NCBI RefSeq assembly: GCF_014639235.1 | Contig: NZ_BMFU01000016.1 | Span: forward strand, 39,043-103,042 | DNA from: Paenibacillus silvae | Lineage (GTDB): Bacteria > Bacillota > Bacilli > Paenibacillales > Paenibacillaceae | DNA length: 64,000 nt | Reading direction: 5' to 3' | Shown: in pieces, positions 44,218 through 53,592 of the stretch | Layout: each line of letters begins with the position of its first letter | Numbering within the stretch: position 1 is the stretch's first letter | Made by a program: the position numbers and the translations under genes | Notes under the pieces: generated by a model | Database searches by the model: none | Told to the model about the DNA's origin: nothing | Seen by the model: the letters and a program-made list of their open reading frames with translations, nothing else

Positions 44218-46620
44218 TTATTCTTTAATGGATGCGGCCTCGATGGTTTGATAAGCCCAATGCGTATCAGGAACATCAGACCATGCTTTTATCGCTGCTG
44301 AAGCCGGCTGAAGACCGATTAATTTGTTGATCATGGTCACAGCTTCAGCACGTGTTACAGGTTGTTCTGGACGGAAGGTGCCATCCGTATAACCTGTAAG
44401 CACACCTGCTGCATTCAGTCGATTAATAGCTTCCTGTGCCCAATGCTGCTGTACATCCTTGAATGCCGCTGCTGCCTCGGAAGCTGCTGTCTGCTCTCCC
44501 TTCAGCAAATGCTGCAGCACATTTGCCAGCTCCGCCCGGGTGATTGCCTGCTCCGGTTTGAAGCTGCCATCTGGATATCCTTTGACATAACCAGCCTGGA
44601 CCGCAGCCATGATGCTGCTCTCTGCCCAGTGATTTGCTTTTACATCCGCAAACGATGCTTCGCTCTCCGCTTCTGCAGTACCTGTTACTCGAATCATGAG
44701 TGCAGCCATCTCTGCACGTGTTACGAAACGCTCTGGTTGGAAACGTCCGTCCGCATATCCGCGAATGTAAGGCTGTGCTTGTGTGGTCTGACCTGCCCAG
44801 TCTTTAACCCGAACGACAGAGAATGTACTGAACTGATCCACATGAATCTCAATGCCTTGCTGATTGTTATCTCTGTTAAGTGTCACAAGTTTACCATGCA
44901 CCAATTCCTTGGTGCCGCTGCTATGTTCAATGTACACACCCAGGTCCGCAGGGTTCACACCTGCAAGCTGTTTGCTGTCCACTGGCAGTACAAGCGTGAC
45001 TGGACGGCTTTGCAGATTGGTTTCAATCGTCATAGGCCGGCCCAGCACCTGAATATTTTTCGTTCCTGCGGATTGAATAAGGGTCTCGTTCGCCAGCAAT
45101 CTTTGTTCAATTGCCTCACGTGACTCCTGTTTCTTTACCGGAACCAAACGGAAATACACATCGTCCGTTCTGTCTTTCAAAGAAGCAGCCGGAATGCTTA
45201 CTTTCACGTTCGGATTAGAGATGACCAGCTCAATTCCTTGCTCTGCAAATAATATCACCGATTCACGCGCCAGCTTCACATCCCACTGAGAGACTTCATC
45301 CTTCACATCCGGAATTCGGATAACTGCCGTATGCGAGCCTGTTTTTTTCAATTGATCAATAACGGATTGCGCTTTGCTTTGGTTCAAAATAAGCTCGTCT
45401 TTAATCGTGCCATCTGTTCCACGAGTCCGGCTGAGTTCCAAGGAATCAATGGTGGAAGCCTGTTCGCCATTCGCCACATCCACCTTGATGATCTCCTTCT
45501 GCGGAGCAGTGGATGGAGCTGTTGAAGAAGATGTTGATGGAGAAGGTGATGGGGTGACAACCACTTCACCACCGCCGCTGCTTGGAGCTTGAGGAGTTAC
45601 GGACACCGACACTTTAAAATCTGATGCACCCGAACCGTTTGAAGTTCGAACAGCAAATACGTAAGGCAGACCATTCGTTAGATTCGTAACGGTGTACTGC
45701 AATGCATCCATCGGCCCTGCCACTTTAACCCAACTCTCTGGATTCTGCGGCGCACCACTACCCTGATACATATAAACAACGTACCCTTCTATTTCGGGTA
45801 CACTGCTCCAATCCAGCTTGACTTGTCCATTGCCAGCCTGCGGGGTAAGTGTTGCGGGTGCTTCTGGCAAACCAGGTGTAACTACATTGGAGACGACATA
45901 GTCGGACTCCGTATGAGTATCATTAGACGTAGATTTAACTGCAAAAATATAAGGCAACCCATTCGTCAAGCTATTGATTACCCTTTCACTGTTCAACATG
46001 TTTGTAATGTCAATCCAGTTATCAGGGTCTACTGGTTCTTTAGAACCCTGATACATATAAACAGCATCAGTAACTGAAAGATCCGAGTTCCAGCTAATTT
46101 TCGCCTGAGCATTACCCGCAACAGCTTTTACATTGGTAGGAGTAAACGGGGAGCCTTCAAGGGTTTGGAATTGCTGATACCCCAGATCAACCAAATCGAC
46201 TGAATTGTTACCGGGATCATCAGCTGTAAAATATACAGCATAATCAGTCAAGGGAGATAAGTGATTGAAAAACAGGTCCTTCTCTTCCTCTGCCTGTAAA
46301 TCAATATAAGTTCCTGCAAGTGTTGCATTTGCCTTGATTGTATCCAGTTCAGGCCTTGGGCTAAGCCAGTCTACTATACGAATCTCATAATATAGACGTG
46401 CACTCTCCGTTAGCTTTACACTTGATTTAAATGTTGATGCAGTAACCTTTACATCTATAGGAAAATTAGGAGCACCACGAACAAAGTCTATTGCAGCAGC
46501 TGCACCTGCTTTCCCCACAAAATAAGAATGATCTGTCATACCAAGTGCCAAAACAAAAATGAATAATAGTTTCATTGGACGATTTATCCATACCAGCTTA
46601 TCGGATATTAATCTTCTCAT
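44218..46620 (-). CDS. S-layer-homology surface protein with fibronectin III domains
   Basis: 800 residues, exported and cell-wall attached. A signal peptide ends near residue 43 (GKAGAAAA). Two fibronectin-III-like domains at about 160-350 share the repeat VYMYQGS...LTNGLPY-FAV. A Pro/Ser/Thr-rich linker is at about 352-375. A region of about 250 residues of unknown fold follows. The C-terminus has SLH repeats: a half repeat (GYADGRFQPERFVTRAEMA), two full repeats, and a final half repeat ending at the stop codon. SLH repeats bind pyruvylated secondary wall polymer. AAGG precedes the ATG. A role in adhesion or S-layer-associated binding is inferred. Confidence 0.9.
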   Translation of the reverse strand: MRRLISDKLVWINRPMKLLFIFVLALGMTDHSYFVGKAGAAAAIDFVRGAPNFPIDVKVTASTFKSSVKLTESARLYYEIRIVDWLSPRPELDTIKANATLAGTYIDLQAEEEKDLFFNHLSPLTDYAVYFTADDPGNNSVDLVDLGYQQFQTLEGSPFTPTNVKAVAGNAQAKISWNSDLSVTDAVYMYQGSKEPVDPDNWIDITNMLNSERVINSLTNGLPYIFAVKSTSNDTHTESDYVVSNVVTPGLPEAPATLTPQAGNGQVKLDWSSVPEIEGYVVYMYQGSGAPQNPESWVKVAGPMDALQYTVTNLTNGLPYVFAVRTSNGSGASDFKVSVSVTPQAPSSGGGEVVVTPSPSPSTSSSTAPSTAPQKEIIKVDVANGEQASTIDSLELSRTRGTDGTIKDELILNQSKAQSVIDQLKKTGSHTAVIRIPDVKDEVSQWDVKLARESVILFAEQGIELVISNPNVKVSIPAASLKDRTDDVYFRLVPVKKQESREAIEQRLLANETLIQSAGTKNIQVLGRPMTIETNLQSRPVTLVLPVDSKQLAGVNPADLGVYIEHSSGTKELVHGKLVTLNRDNNQQGIEIHVDQFSTFSVVRVKDWAGQTTQAQPYIRGYADGRFQPERFVTRAEMAALMIRVTGTAEAESEASFADVKANHWAESSIMAAVQAGYVKGYPDGSFKPEQAITRAELANVLQHLLKGEQTAASEAAAAFKDVQQHWAQEAINRLNAAGVLTGYTDGTFRPEQPVTRAEAVTMINKLIGLQPASAAIKAWSDVPDTHWAYQTIEAASIKE

Positions 46621-46747
46621 CTCTTAACCTTCCCTTCGCTGTGGTTTTTGAATGAGTATACTAGTGGATTCTGAACATTTTCTGAACAAAATTCGACAAA
46701 ACACGCATTAAACCATTGTTATTCGCAGCAGGTTCAATTTGTACAAC

Positions 46748-46780
46748 AAAAAAGGCGAATCTCTTAATAGAGATTCACCT
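46748..46780 (-). terminator. Intrinsic terminator after the 74-residue gene
   Basis: AGGCGAATCTCT at 46753-46764 pairs with AGAGATTCACCT at 46769-46780 with one wobble. On the minus strand six T residues follow. Confidence 0.88.
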
Positions 46781-46823
46781 CATAATCCACTTCATATTAC
46801 ACTTCATACATAAGATACCTATG

Positions 46824-47048
46824 TTAAGAAGCGCAGCCCTCACATGCTACATAGTTGTCGCCAACCTGTTTGCTAATCGCAATCAGATCACCGAGCTTGA
46901 TATCGGACTCCTCTGTAAACTCCAGATCGGCAATACGTGCCACAATCAGGGCAGCAGCCTCTTCTTTGCTGGTTGCCATTTGGCTGAACTCTGACTTTTC
47001 ACCTGTTGAAATGACTTCATACAGGTATGTATATCTCAATGTTTCCAC
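46824..47048 (-). CDS. Small protein of unknown function (74 aa)
   Basis: Not recognised. It is an acidic soluble protein ending in VACEGCAS, with a C-x2-C pair at the C-terminus that could bind metal or be redox active. The GTG start has AGGAGAGGA just upstream and a clean terminator follows, so it is probably expressed on its own. Confidence 0.72.
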   Translation of the reverse strand: METLRYTYLYEVISTGEKSEFSQMATSKEEAAALIVARIADLEFTEESDIKLGDLIAISKQVGDNYVACEGCAS

Positions 47049-47119
47049 TCTAATCCTCTCCTTCCGAAATCACATCATACCATCTCTGTTACCCAATTCC
47101 AAGCCTGATGAAAAAGAAC

Positions 47120-47995
47120 TCAGTCATATCGCGATTTCATCTGCTCTGCCGTCACTTGCACTTCATCGAGCCCAACAGAAAGCACCCGCTCCGTCCCGGC
47201 ATGCGGATACCTGCTGCGCAGCGTGCGCACCAGAGATGCCGTATACGCCGTGGTCGAAGGAATGCCTGCCAGCTCCTGCAAACTTGCCATCGTGCCGGGT
47301 TTCACCTTCGGATATCCTTCTGCCGCTCCGCCCGAGGCTTCATCATAAAATCTGCGAACTGCTGCCGCAAGCTTATCTCCCTGACCCTCCACAATGATAA
47401 ACGCAGTAATAATGTAAGCTTTTGCCTGCCGCCGCTGAGCGATACCGCAAAATTTCAATCCACCCACGCTGACATCATAATCACCGGGACAGAAGGCTCC
47501 CTGTACTTCTCCCGTCTGCGCCTGAGCTGACCAAGGGGTTAATGATTCGGCAATGATTGAAGCCATCTCGCGAAAATCATCATGGATATTGATGGCATGC
47601 CCCGGATTAGGCAGAATTAGCGACACATTCACAACTCCCGGATTCAAAGGAACGGCCGCTCCACCTGAAGGCCGCACACATACAGCAGCCCCCTCACCTC
47701 GAATACGCTCCATCGCTTCAACTGCAAGAGGCAGTCTACGGTCACGCAGCCCGGCTACAAAGGCATCCGGGTGACGCCATATATGAGCCACAGGCAAATG
47801 TCCTGACCCCACTCGTCTGCACATGACTTCTTCCCATGCAAACGCATCAAGCACACTGCTTCCACGGCGCATCAGCGGCGTTTCCCATATCTGCAAGCGC
47901 AGCGACGAATGCTTGGCAGCAGCTATTCTGTGTGCAGCGGTACTACTCTTCCCCGGTTCAGGACGTTGATCGGATTGGGAAGGTATACTCATCAT
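47120..47995 (-). CDS. lipL: Octanoyl-[GcvH]:protein N-octanoyltransferase
   Basis: Moves octanoyl from GcvH to E2 subunits in the Bacillus-type lipoic acid pathway. It has 291 residues with a LipB/LplA fold. Visible motifs are RPSGGAAVPLNPGVVNVSLI, the catalytic Cys near residue 169 in GAFCPGDYDVSV, and GLKFCGIAQRRQAKAYI with the conserved Lys. The ATG at 47995 has GGAGG 6 bases upstream; an upstream ATG at 48028 has none. LipM and LipA should be elsewhere in the genome. Confidence 0.9.
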   Translation of the reverse strand: MMSIPSQSDQRPEPGKSSTAAHRIAAAKHSSLRLQIWETPLMRRGSSVLDAFAWEEVMCRRVGSGHLPVAHIWRHPDAFVAGLRDRRLPLAVEAMERIRGEGAAVCVRPSGGAAVPLNPGVVNVSLILPNPGHAINIHDDFREMASIIAESLTPWSAQAQTGEVQGAFCPGDYDVSVGGLKFCGIAQRRQAKAYIITAFIIVEGQGDKLAAAVRRFYDEASGGAAEGYPKVKPGTMASLQELAGIPSTTAYTASLVRTLRSRYPHAGTERVLSVGLDEVQVTAEQMKSRYD

Positions 47996-48072
47996 CCATA
48001 ACCTCCGACTGTTGAATTCATGCTTCATTACAACGTAACAGGCACGTTATGCCAGGCATAACGTTATATATA

Positions 48073-48105
48073 AATAAGCCGGTTCCCCAAGGAACTCGGC
48101 TTATC
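48073..48105 (-). terminator. Intrinsic terminator after folE
   Basis: AATAAGCCGGTTCC pairs imperfectly with GGAACTCGGCTTAT across a short loop. On the minus strand a T/A-rich tail follows. Confidence 0.72.
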
Positions 48106-48110
48106 CAACC

Positions 48111-48704
48111 TTACTCTTTTATCAAAGACAGAAACTCCGCACGTTGTGCAGGGTTATCACGGAAAGATCCACGTACAGCCGAAGTTACGGTCTTGCTGCC
48201 AGGTTTCTTCACGCCACGTGCGCACATGCACAAGTGCTCGCCCTCAACCACGACCATCACACCATGCGGCTCTACAGCCTCTGTCAGGATGTCGGCAATC
48301 TGAGAGGTGATGCGCTCCTGTACCTGAAGACGGCGTGTTACCGCTTCGACCAGACGTGCCATCTTGCTCAGACCAACAATCTTGCCGCTCGGTACATATC
48401 CAATATGTACTTTGCCGAAGAACGGTGCCATATGATGCTCACATTGGCTGTAGTACACGATATCTTTAACGATGACCAGCTCTTCGTGATTCTCGTCAAA
48501 GGTGACACCCAGCACGTCACGGGGATCAACCTCATATCCGCCAAAAATCTCTTCGTACATCCGGGTTACCCGTGCAGGCGTTTCCAAAAGCCCTTCACGT
48601 GTACTGTCTTCGCCAATCAATTTGAGAATCTGTTCGACATGATATTCGATCTTCTCCCGATTGTCGGATACTTTGGAATTCAAATAATCTTTAACGCCAG
48701 CCAT
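48111..48704 (-). CDS. folE: GTP cyclohydrolase I
   Basis: Makes dihydroneopterin triphosphate from GTP, the first step to folate and a source of queuosine precursor. It has 197 residues. Motifs are LETPARVTRMYEEIFGGY, the Zn-site CEHHMAPFFGKVHIGYVP, and QERITSQIADIL. The ATG at 48704 follows AAGGAGG with 9-base spacing; an upstream ATG lacks a site. It shares a direction with yneF and the queG fusion but the spacing does not prove one operon. Confidence 0.96.
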   Translation of the reverse strand: MAGVKDYLNSKVSDNREKIEYHVEQILKLIGEDSTREGLLETPARVTRMYEEIFGGYEVDPRDVLGVTFDENHEELVIVKDIVYYSQCEHHMAPFFGKVHIGYVPSGKIVGLSKMARLVEAVTRRLQVQERITSQIADILTEAVEPHGVMVVVEGEHLCMCARGVKKPGSKTVTSAVRGSFRDNPAQRAEFLSLIKE

Positions 48705-48760
48705 TGCCAAGCGCCTCCTTTCGAACCACATCATGCAAGCGGTTTAACCGCCTGAAGCTA

Positions 48761-49024
48761 TTATTTTCGGCGGCCCGAGCTTTTACGCGCAGGATGTTGA
48801 CTCGGCTGAGGCATTTTCGCACCTGGCTGCTGATTCTTCATCATCTGCTGGGCACGCTGCATTTGCTTGCCGTTCAGGTTATAGCCCATCTGCTTCGCCA
48901 TCTTCTGCAGCATCTCAGGGTCGCTTTGCATTTTCTCGAGCTGTTTACGCAGGTAGAACACCCCGATGAAAAATCCACCGACCAGACCCACAATCAATGT
49001 AATAATCGGTATTACAATATCCAT
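48761..49024 (-). CDS. YneF family protein (UPF0154)
   Basis: 87 residues. An N-terminal membrane segment (about 3-25, IVIPIITLIVGLVGGFFIGVF) is followed by a conserved RKQLEKMQSDPEMLQKMAKQMG stretch and a basic tail. This is the pattern of the small YneF membrane proteins of Bacilli, whose role is unknown. The ATG has GAGGTG about 8 bases upstream. Confidence 0.88.
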   Translation of the reverse strand: MDIVIPIITLIVGLVGGFFIGVFYLRKQLEKMQSDPEMLQKMAKQMGYNLNGKQMQRAQQMMKNQQPGAKMPQPSQHPARKSSGRRK

Positions 49025-49195
49025 CTCTTAGACACCTCTGTATGCAATCTAAAAAACCTGCTGATCTGTGCCAGTAAACATCATAATTCATGATCATTTA
49101 TCTCGATAATGCATACATGACACTGACCGGATTTCCTGAGAGTTATCATAGCATTTCCACAAGCCTTGAGCAAACGCATTTTCCAGATAAATGGC

Positions 49196-50221
49196 TTAGG
49201 TCAGTACACCTTCAATAAAGACCGTCGTCTGCTTCGCCAAATCTACCTCTACGACATCCAGGGAAAAACGTGTGCTGCCCCGTGCTATTCGAATAACTGG
49301 CCTGCCCGGCAGTCCTCGATGTTGACGAACAATAACACCCGTTTCCTTGGTAGACAGCCGGACAGCCGTTCCGTTGGGATACACGGATACACTTTTGTTA
49401 AACTCGATCAGAATATCCCGATCCAGCTTTGTTCCCGACATGGCCATCATCTCTTCGCACGCTTCGTGTGGAAGCAGACTGTTACCCGACAGACCGTTGA
49501 TCAGATTATCATAGATGTTGGCTGCACTGACGATTTTGGCAAACAAATGTATGTCCTTACCTGTGATGCCTCTAGGTATTCCACTGCCGTCTACATGCTC
49601 ATGATGCTGCAGTGCAGTATGTGCGACAAGCAGGCTGAACTCCCGCTTGTTCTTGATTACTTCGAAGCCGCGCCAGGTGTGGTGCAGCTTGGAAGTAGCA
49701 CTGCTGCCAGACGGCTCGCCTACTTTTCCAATATCATGCAGAAGTGCACCTACAGCCAAATCCTTGAGCTGATTATAATTGAGCCCCATATTCAGTCCGA
49801 TCACCGATGACAACAGACATACATTCATGGCATGAACATACTGTGCATTATCCTTGGTACGGATATCCGTTAACTGAACGAGCAGCTCACGCCCGTTCAG
49901 CACATCATTCAGCAGCTTGTCGATGCTGAGTGAAACTTTTTTCGGACTCCAATCTTTTCCGGACCTCACCGCTTCAAGCGTTACGCTCATATCATTGATA
50001 ATGGCCCGTTTCGTAGCTTCATCCAGAATATCTTCTATCTCTACATCTTTATATGCTTCATCCTGGATGTACAGCGTGGTAACCCCGATACGCTTCAGCG
50101 TATTGACCATAAACACGGTGAGCTGGACTCCGGCAGACAGCAAAACCGTACCGTTGCTGGAATATACCGTCTTGCCCAGAATCTCTCCCGCCTCCACGCT
50201 TTCCACGTTTACATACTTCAT
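49196..50221 (-). CDS. HD-GYP domain phosphodiesterase-like protein
   Basis: Predicted cyclic-di-GMP phosphodiesterase, 341 residues. The HD-GYP domain at about 110-300 has the HD pair H162-D163 in LLHDIGKVG and a QHHEHVDGSGIPRG block in which GYP is replaced by GIP. Other metal-site residues appear intact. An N-terminal region of about 100 residues is found in related Gram-positive proteins. It begins 16 bp after the stop of the QueG-Ogt fusion gene with GGGGGA before the ATG, so the two are co-transcribed. No membrane segment. Confidence 0.87.
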   Translation of the reverse strand: MKYVNVESVEAGEILGKTVYSSNGTVLLSAGVQLTVFMVNTLKRIGVTTLYIQDEAYKDVEIEDILDEATKRAIINDMSVTLEAVRSGKDWSPKKVSLSIDKLLNDVLNGRELLVQLTDIRTKDNAQYVHAMNVCLLSSVIGLNMGLNYNQLKDLAVGALLHDIGKVGEPSGSSATSKLHHTWRGFEVIKNKREFSLLVAHTALQHHEHVDGSGIPRGITGKDIHLFAKIVSAANIYDNLINGLSGNSLLPHEACEEMMAMSGTKLDRDILIEFNKSVSVYPNGTAVRLSTKETGVIVRQHRGLPGRPVIRIARGSTRFSLDVVEVDLAKQTTVFIEGVLT

Positions 50222-50236
50222 GAACGTCCCCCGCTC

Positions 50237-52081
50237 TTACGTTTGCTGCTCCAATGTGAGCAATTGCTCCTTGGTTTGCAGACCGCCTACGTAACCCACC
50301 AGGGTGCCATCTTTACCGCTCATGCGATGACAGGGAATAACAATCGGAATAGGGTTCTTGCTAATGGCATCCAAAACTGCGCGTACAGCCTTGGGCCGGC
50401 CGATCTTTTCCGCAACCTCTTGGTGAGTTAAGGCTTCTCCATAAGATATATCGGTCAGAACCTGCCAAACCTGTAGCTGGAATGCAGTCCCATACCGCTC
50501 AAGCTGCAAGTCGAACGTCTTTCTTTCCCCTGCAAAATATTCCCGCAGCTGCTTAGCAGCTTCCCTCAGCTTCTCTTCATTTTTCTCGTATCGGTATTCA
50601 CCGATCCAGGTACGTGCCCACTGCTGCAGGTGCGCTTCCCGTACATGGAAAGCCCCAAAATCAATATGGCACAGTCCCTCATCGGTTGCGCACAACGTAA
50701 GTGTACCGATTGGTGTGAGCAGCTCATCATAATATACAGGCTTGCCGTGAAGTCCGGTCACCGGGGACGGCTTCCATGCAGCGGCTTCCCCCGACTTGTC
50801 TGTAGATGCAGGCTGCTCACCATTTGTTTCCGTTGTACGCTCAAGCTCGCCTTCGCTCTTGCTATCCAGCTTGCTTGCATTACCAGCCTGCGGCTGTTCG
50901 GGTAAGGCAGTGGACGACATCAGTCGCTCCTTGGCCTTCTGCAGCATACTTAGCACGTTACCATCTTGTTCGATCGCGGCAGCTTCCCCTATAGCTCTCA
51001 TGGCGTCTTCTCCTCCAATTCTGCTCAGCGCCCAGGCGGCGGTTCCCCGCAGCTCTGGACGCGGATCACGCTTCAGTACCTGTGTTAATTTGGGTACAGC
51101 GCTTTTGTCTTTGAAATTGCCCAGTGCAATGACCGCATTACGCTGAATCGGCTTTTTGCCCCGCCATGAGGCGGAGCTTTGACCGAAGCGTTCTTTGAAC
51201 TCACGGTTGCCAATATCCAGCAGCGGCAGCAGCAAAGGCTTTACAATCTCCGGATCGGGATGAAACTCGGGATGGTGATCCCAGTTTTTGCCCCGATTTT
51301 TCGGACAAACAATCTGACATGTATCACAACCGTACAGACGGTTGCCTATTTTCAGCATAAACTCCTCATCCAGAAACCCTTTAGTCTGGGTCAGAAAAGA
51401 AATGCAGCGCTGCGCATTCAATTGGCCCGGGCCAACCAGCGCACCTGTAGGACAGGCATCAATGCATTTCGTGCATTCCCCGCAATCCTCAGTCACAGGC
51501 GTATCTGGCGGGAACGGAATATTCGTCACAAGCTCACCGAGAAATATCCATGAACCGAATTTCGGCGATATAATCGAGCAGTTCTTGGCACTGAACCCGA
51601 TCCCTGCCCGCTGCGAGACCGCACGATCTACAAGTGCTCCCGTGTCCACCATGCTTTCGATCATCGCTTCCGGCACACGCTCGCGGATAAAGTTGACCAG
51701 CTTGTCCATCGCCGTGCGCAGCACCTGATGATAGTCCTGTCCCCACGCCGAACGGGCAAAAATGCCGCGGTACGCGCCTGGCTCCGACTTCGGCGGATTT
51801 ATCATTTTGGACGGATATGCCACGGCTATGGCAATCAGGGAAGCAGGCTCGCCGCCTTGAAGGGCGGGATGCACTCTTTTTTCAATATCCGGCTCCTCAA
51901 AGCCTGACGCATACCCCTTATCGCGAGACTGCTCCAGCAGTGATTTCAGTGACACAAACGGATCAGCTGAAGCAAATCCAATATCATCTATGCCCAGTTC
52001 CGGGCCTGCCGCCTTGATCTCCTGCTTTAACGTCTCCCATACGGAGGCGGCCTGTGCTGCCCCGGTCCGTACGCTCGTCAT
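50237..52081 (-). CDS. queG: Fusion of epoxyqueuosine reductase QueG and O6-alkylguanine-DNA alkyltransferase
   Basis: 614 residues. Residues 1-385 are QueG, which finishes queuosine in tRNA with cobalamin: D146 in VDTGALVDRAV, ferredoxin-type Cys motifs C200-x2-C-x2-C-x3-C and C252-x2-C-x3-C, and HEAT-like repeats at about 310-385. A Ser/Glu/Gly-rich linker covers about 390-440. Residues 445-614 are an Ogt/MGMT-type DNA alkyltransferase with N576 and the active-site motif PCHR at 583-586 (acceptor Cys584), followed by GYVGGLQTKEQLL. Both halves look intact. One frame runs through the whole region. GGAAGAGGAA precedes the ATG. Confidence 0.92.
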   Translation of the reverse strand: MTSVRTGAAQAASVWETLKQEIKAAGPELGIDDIGFASADPFVSLKSLLEQSRDKGYASGFEEPDIEKRVHPALQGGEPASLIAIAVAYPSKMINPPKSEPGAYRGIFARSAWGQDYHQVLRTAMDKLVNFIRERVPEAMIESMVDTGALVDRAVSQRAGIGFSAKNCSIISPKFGSWIFLGELVTNIPFPPDTPVTEDCGECTKCIDACPTGALVGPGQLNAQRCISFLTQTKGFLDEEFMLKIGNRLYGCDTCQIVCPKNRGKNWDHHPEFHPDPEIVKPLLLPLLDIGNREFKERFGQSSASWRGKKPIQRNAVIALGNFKDKSAVPKLTQVLKRDPRPELRGTAAWALSRIGGEDAMRAIGEAAAIEQDGNVLSMLQKAKERLMSSTALPEQPQAGNASKLDSKSEGELERTTETNGEQPASTDKSGEAAAWKPSPVTGLHGKPVYYDELLTPIGTLTLCATDEGLCHIDFGAFHVREAHLQQWARTWIGEYRYEKNEEKLREAAKQLREYFAGERKTFDLQLERYGTAFQLQVWQVLTDISYGEALTHQEVAEKIGRPKAVRAVLDAISKNPIPIVIPCHRMSGKDGTLVGYVGGLQTKEQLLTLEQQT

Positions 52082-52258
52082 TTCCTCTTCCCTCTCTTCT
52101 CTCAGGCACGTAATCGGTAAACAAGGAACGCCCGTCTCACGGAGGGAGATCAGGCGCTTCGCTATATACCTATATATCTTGCATAAAGTGCATTTACAGC
52201 CTACGTGCCCGTATAGTTAAACGCAAAAAGCGCTCTGAAGTTGTTGTGCTCCAACATT

Positions 52259-52870
52259 TTACAGCTTTTTCATCTCCGAGAATGGCCAGAAAATAAATTC
52301 GGCTTTGCCGACAATTTCACTGGAAGTGATGCTTCCGAACATGCGGCTGTCCTTGCTTTTGCCCTCATGACGATTATCTCCCATCACGAAGTAATGATCC
52401 GGCTCCAGTGTGATCGGCCCGAAATCCGGGTCCTGCACCTCAATGTCGGTATAACTCTCCGCCTGCTTCACGCCATTTACATATAAAAGGTGGTCCTTGA
52501 CCTCAATCGTATCTCCCGGCAGACCCACAATTCGTTTCACCAGATAATCCTTCCTGCCCACATCTTCGCTTGGATCACGCAGCACAATGACATCCGACCG
52601 GGCCGGCTCGTCGAAATGATACACCATCTTGTTCACAAACAGACGATCGCGCTCCACCAACGTTGGCTGCATGGACTGCCCTTTGACCATTGACAGATTA
52701 AACACAAACAGGTTCAGCAGCATCATGATTACAAACGCAACCACTATCGTCTTCACCCAATCCCACAGCTCGGCTGTCCACGACTTTCCTGATGGCCCGG
52801 GAGCAGATTTCCGGTCGGATTCCCGCTCCTCCATGGTTGAAGGCTCTATCGAAGAAAAATTGGAATTCAA
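52259..52870 (-). CDS. lepB: Signal peptidase I
   Basis: Cleaves signal peptides of exported proteins at the outer membrane face. It has 203 residues, of the short SipS type. One membrane segment lies at about 39-60. The catalytic Ser66 is in GQSMQPTL and Lys112 in DYLVKRIVGLPGD. The family box VMGDNRHEGKSKDSRMFG is present. The TTG start has GAGGTG just upstream; an ATG at codon 13 is an alternative. It lies 178 bp upstream of the queG fusion on the same strand. Confidence 0.93.
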   Translation of the reverse strand: MNSNFSSIEPSTMEERESDRKSAPGPSGKSWTAELWDWVKTIVVAFVIMMLLNLFVFNLSMVKGQSMQPTLVERDRLFVNKMVYHFDEPARSDVIVLRDPSEDVGRKDYLVKRIVGLPGDTIEVKDHLLYVNGVKQAESYTDIEVQDPDFGPITLEPDHYFVMGDNRHEGKSKDSRMFGSITSSEIVGKAEFIFWPFSEMKKL

Positions 52871-53017
52871 AGAGACACCTCATTTATCAGTTAGTAGATT
52901 ACACGTGTAACCCAGGGTCATACTCCCTTTCAGTCTACTCTATTTGGTAGTCCGAAACAATTGGAGATGCCCACCAGCATGCGCAAAACACACACTCTTT
53001 AATACACGTTCCGGGAA

Positions 53018-53060
53018 AAATAAAACAGGGAGGCATCACTGGCGCTGCCTCCTCATCAAA
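53018..53060 (-). terminator. Intrinsic terminator after the GNAT gene
   Basis: GGGAGGCA pairs with TGCCTCC across a loop of about 10 bases. On the minus strand a T-rich tail (TGTTTTATTTTT) follows. It lies about 105 bp after the stop of the GNAT gene. Confidence 0.75.
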
Positions 53061-53166
53061 TAGAAAGGCATATCCACCACGCCATTGATGCGTGAACAGA
53101 TATGCCTAATATGAAATAAAACTCTTATATTTCTTTGTCTAACTACACCGAATTCACCTGCACCGA

Positions 53167-53592
53167 TTAAGCCTTGGACAAAATACTAAGTTTCTGAAAA
53201 GCACTCAGAATCTTATTGGCACCATACCCCATTGCTTCGTACAAAGGCATGGCTGCTTTGTTGTGCTCATCACCGGCCACCCAAATCTGGCTGACTTTGC
53301 GCTGCTGGAACCGCTGCTCCATAGCCTCGACAAGTGTTTTGCCGACACCGCGGCGACGATAATCTGGATGAACCGCAATACGATAGATGCATCCCTGGTT
53401 TTGATCAATCGTACCGATCAAGGCACCGACGAGGTCTCCCTCTTCTTCCGCAACCATGATCAGATCAGAATCCCATGACAATTGACGGGCAAACGGGCCC
53501 ATCGTGTTCTCATAACACTCTTCCGATAGTGCAACCTGGAGAAGCTCCGTCATCTGGCTTGCATCACTCAACTGAAAGGAACGAACGTGCAT
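53167..53592 (-). CDS. GNAT family N-acetyltransferase
   Basis: 141 residues, single GNAT domain. The acetyl-CoA loop is seen in IAVHPDYRRRGVGKTLVEAM (about residues 72-92), followed by WVAGDEHNKAAMPLYEAMGY, the usual motif B region. The substrate is unknown; RimI-like and other small-molecule acetyltransferases share this layout. The ATG follows AAAAGGGAG. A pair of cre-like boxes lies about 160-190 bp upstream, between it and the divergent sodA. Confidence 0.9.
   Translation of the reverse strand: MHVRSFQLSDASQMTELLQVALSEECYENTMGPFARQLSWDSDLIMVAEEEGDLVGALIGTIDQNQGCIYRIAVHPDYRRRGVGKTLVEAMEQRFQQRKVSQIWVAGDEHNKAAMPLYEAMGYGANKILSAFQKLSILSKA

Noticed and set aside
44362..45123. 253-residue open frame antisense to the SLH protein
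   Set aside because: The Cys- and His-rich translation is a mirror of SLH coding sequence, with no start signal.
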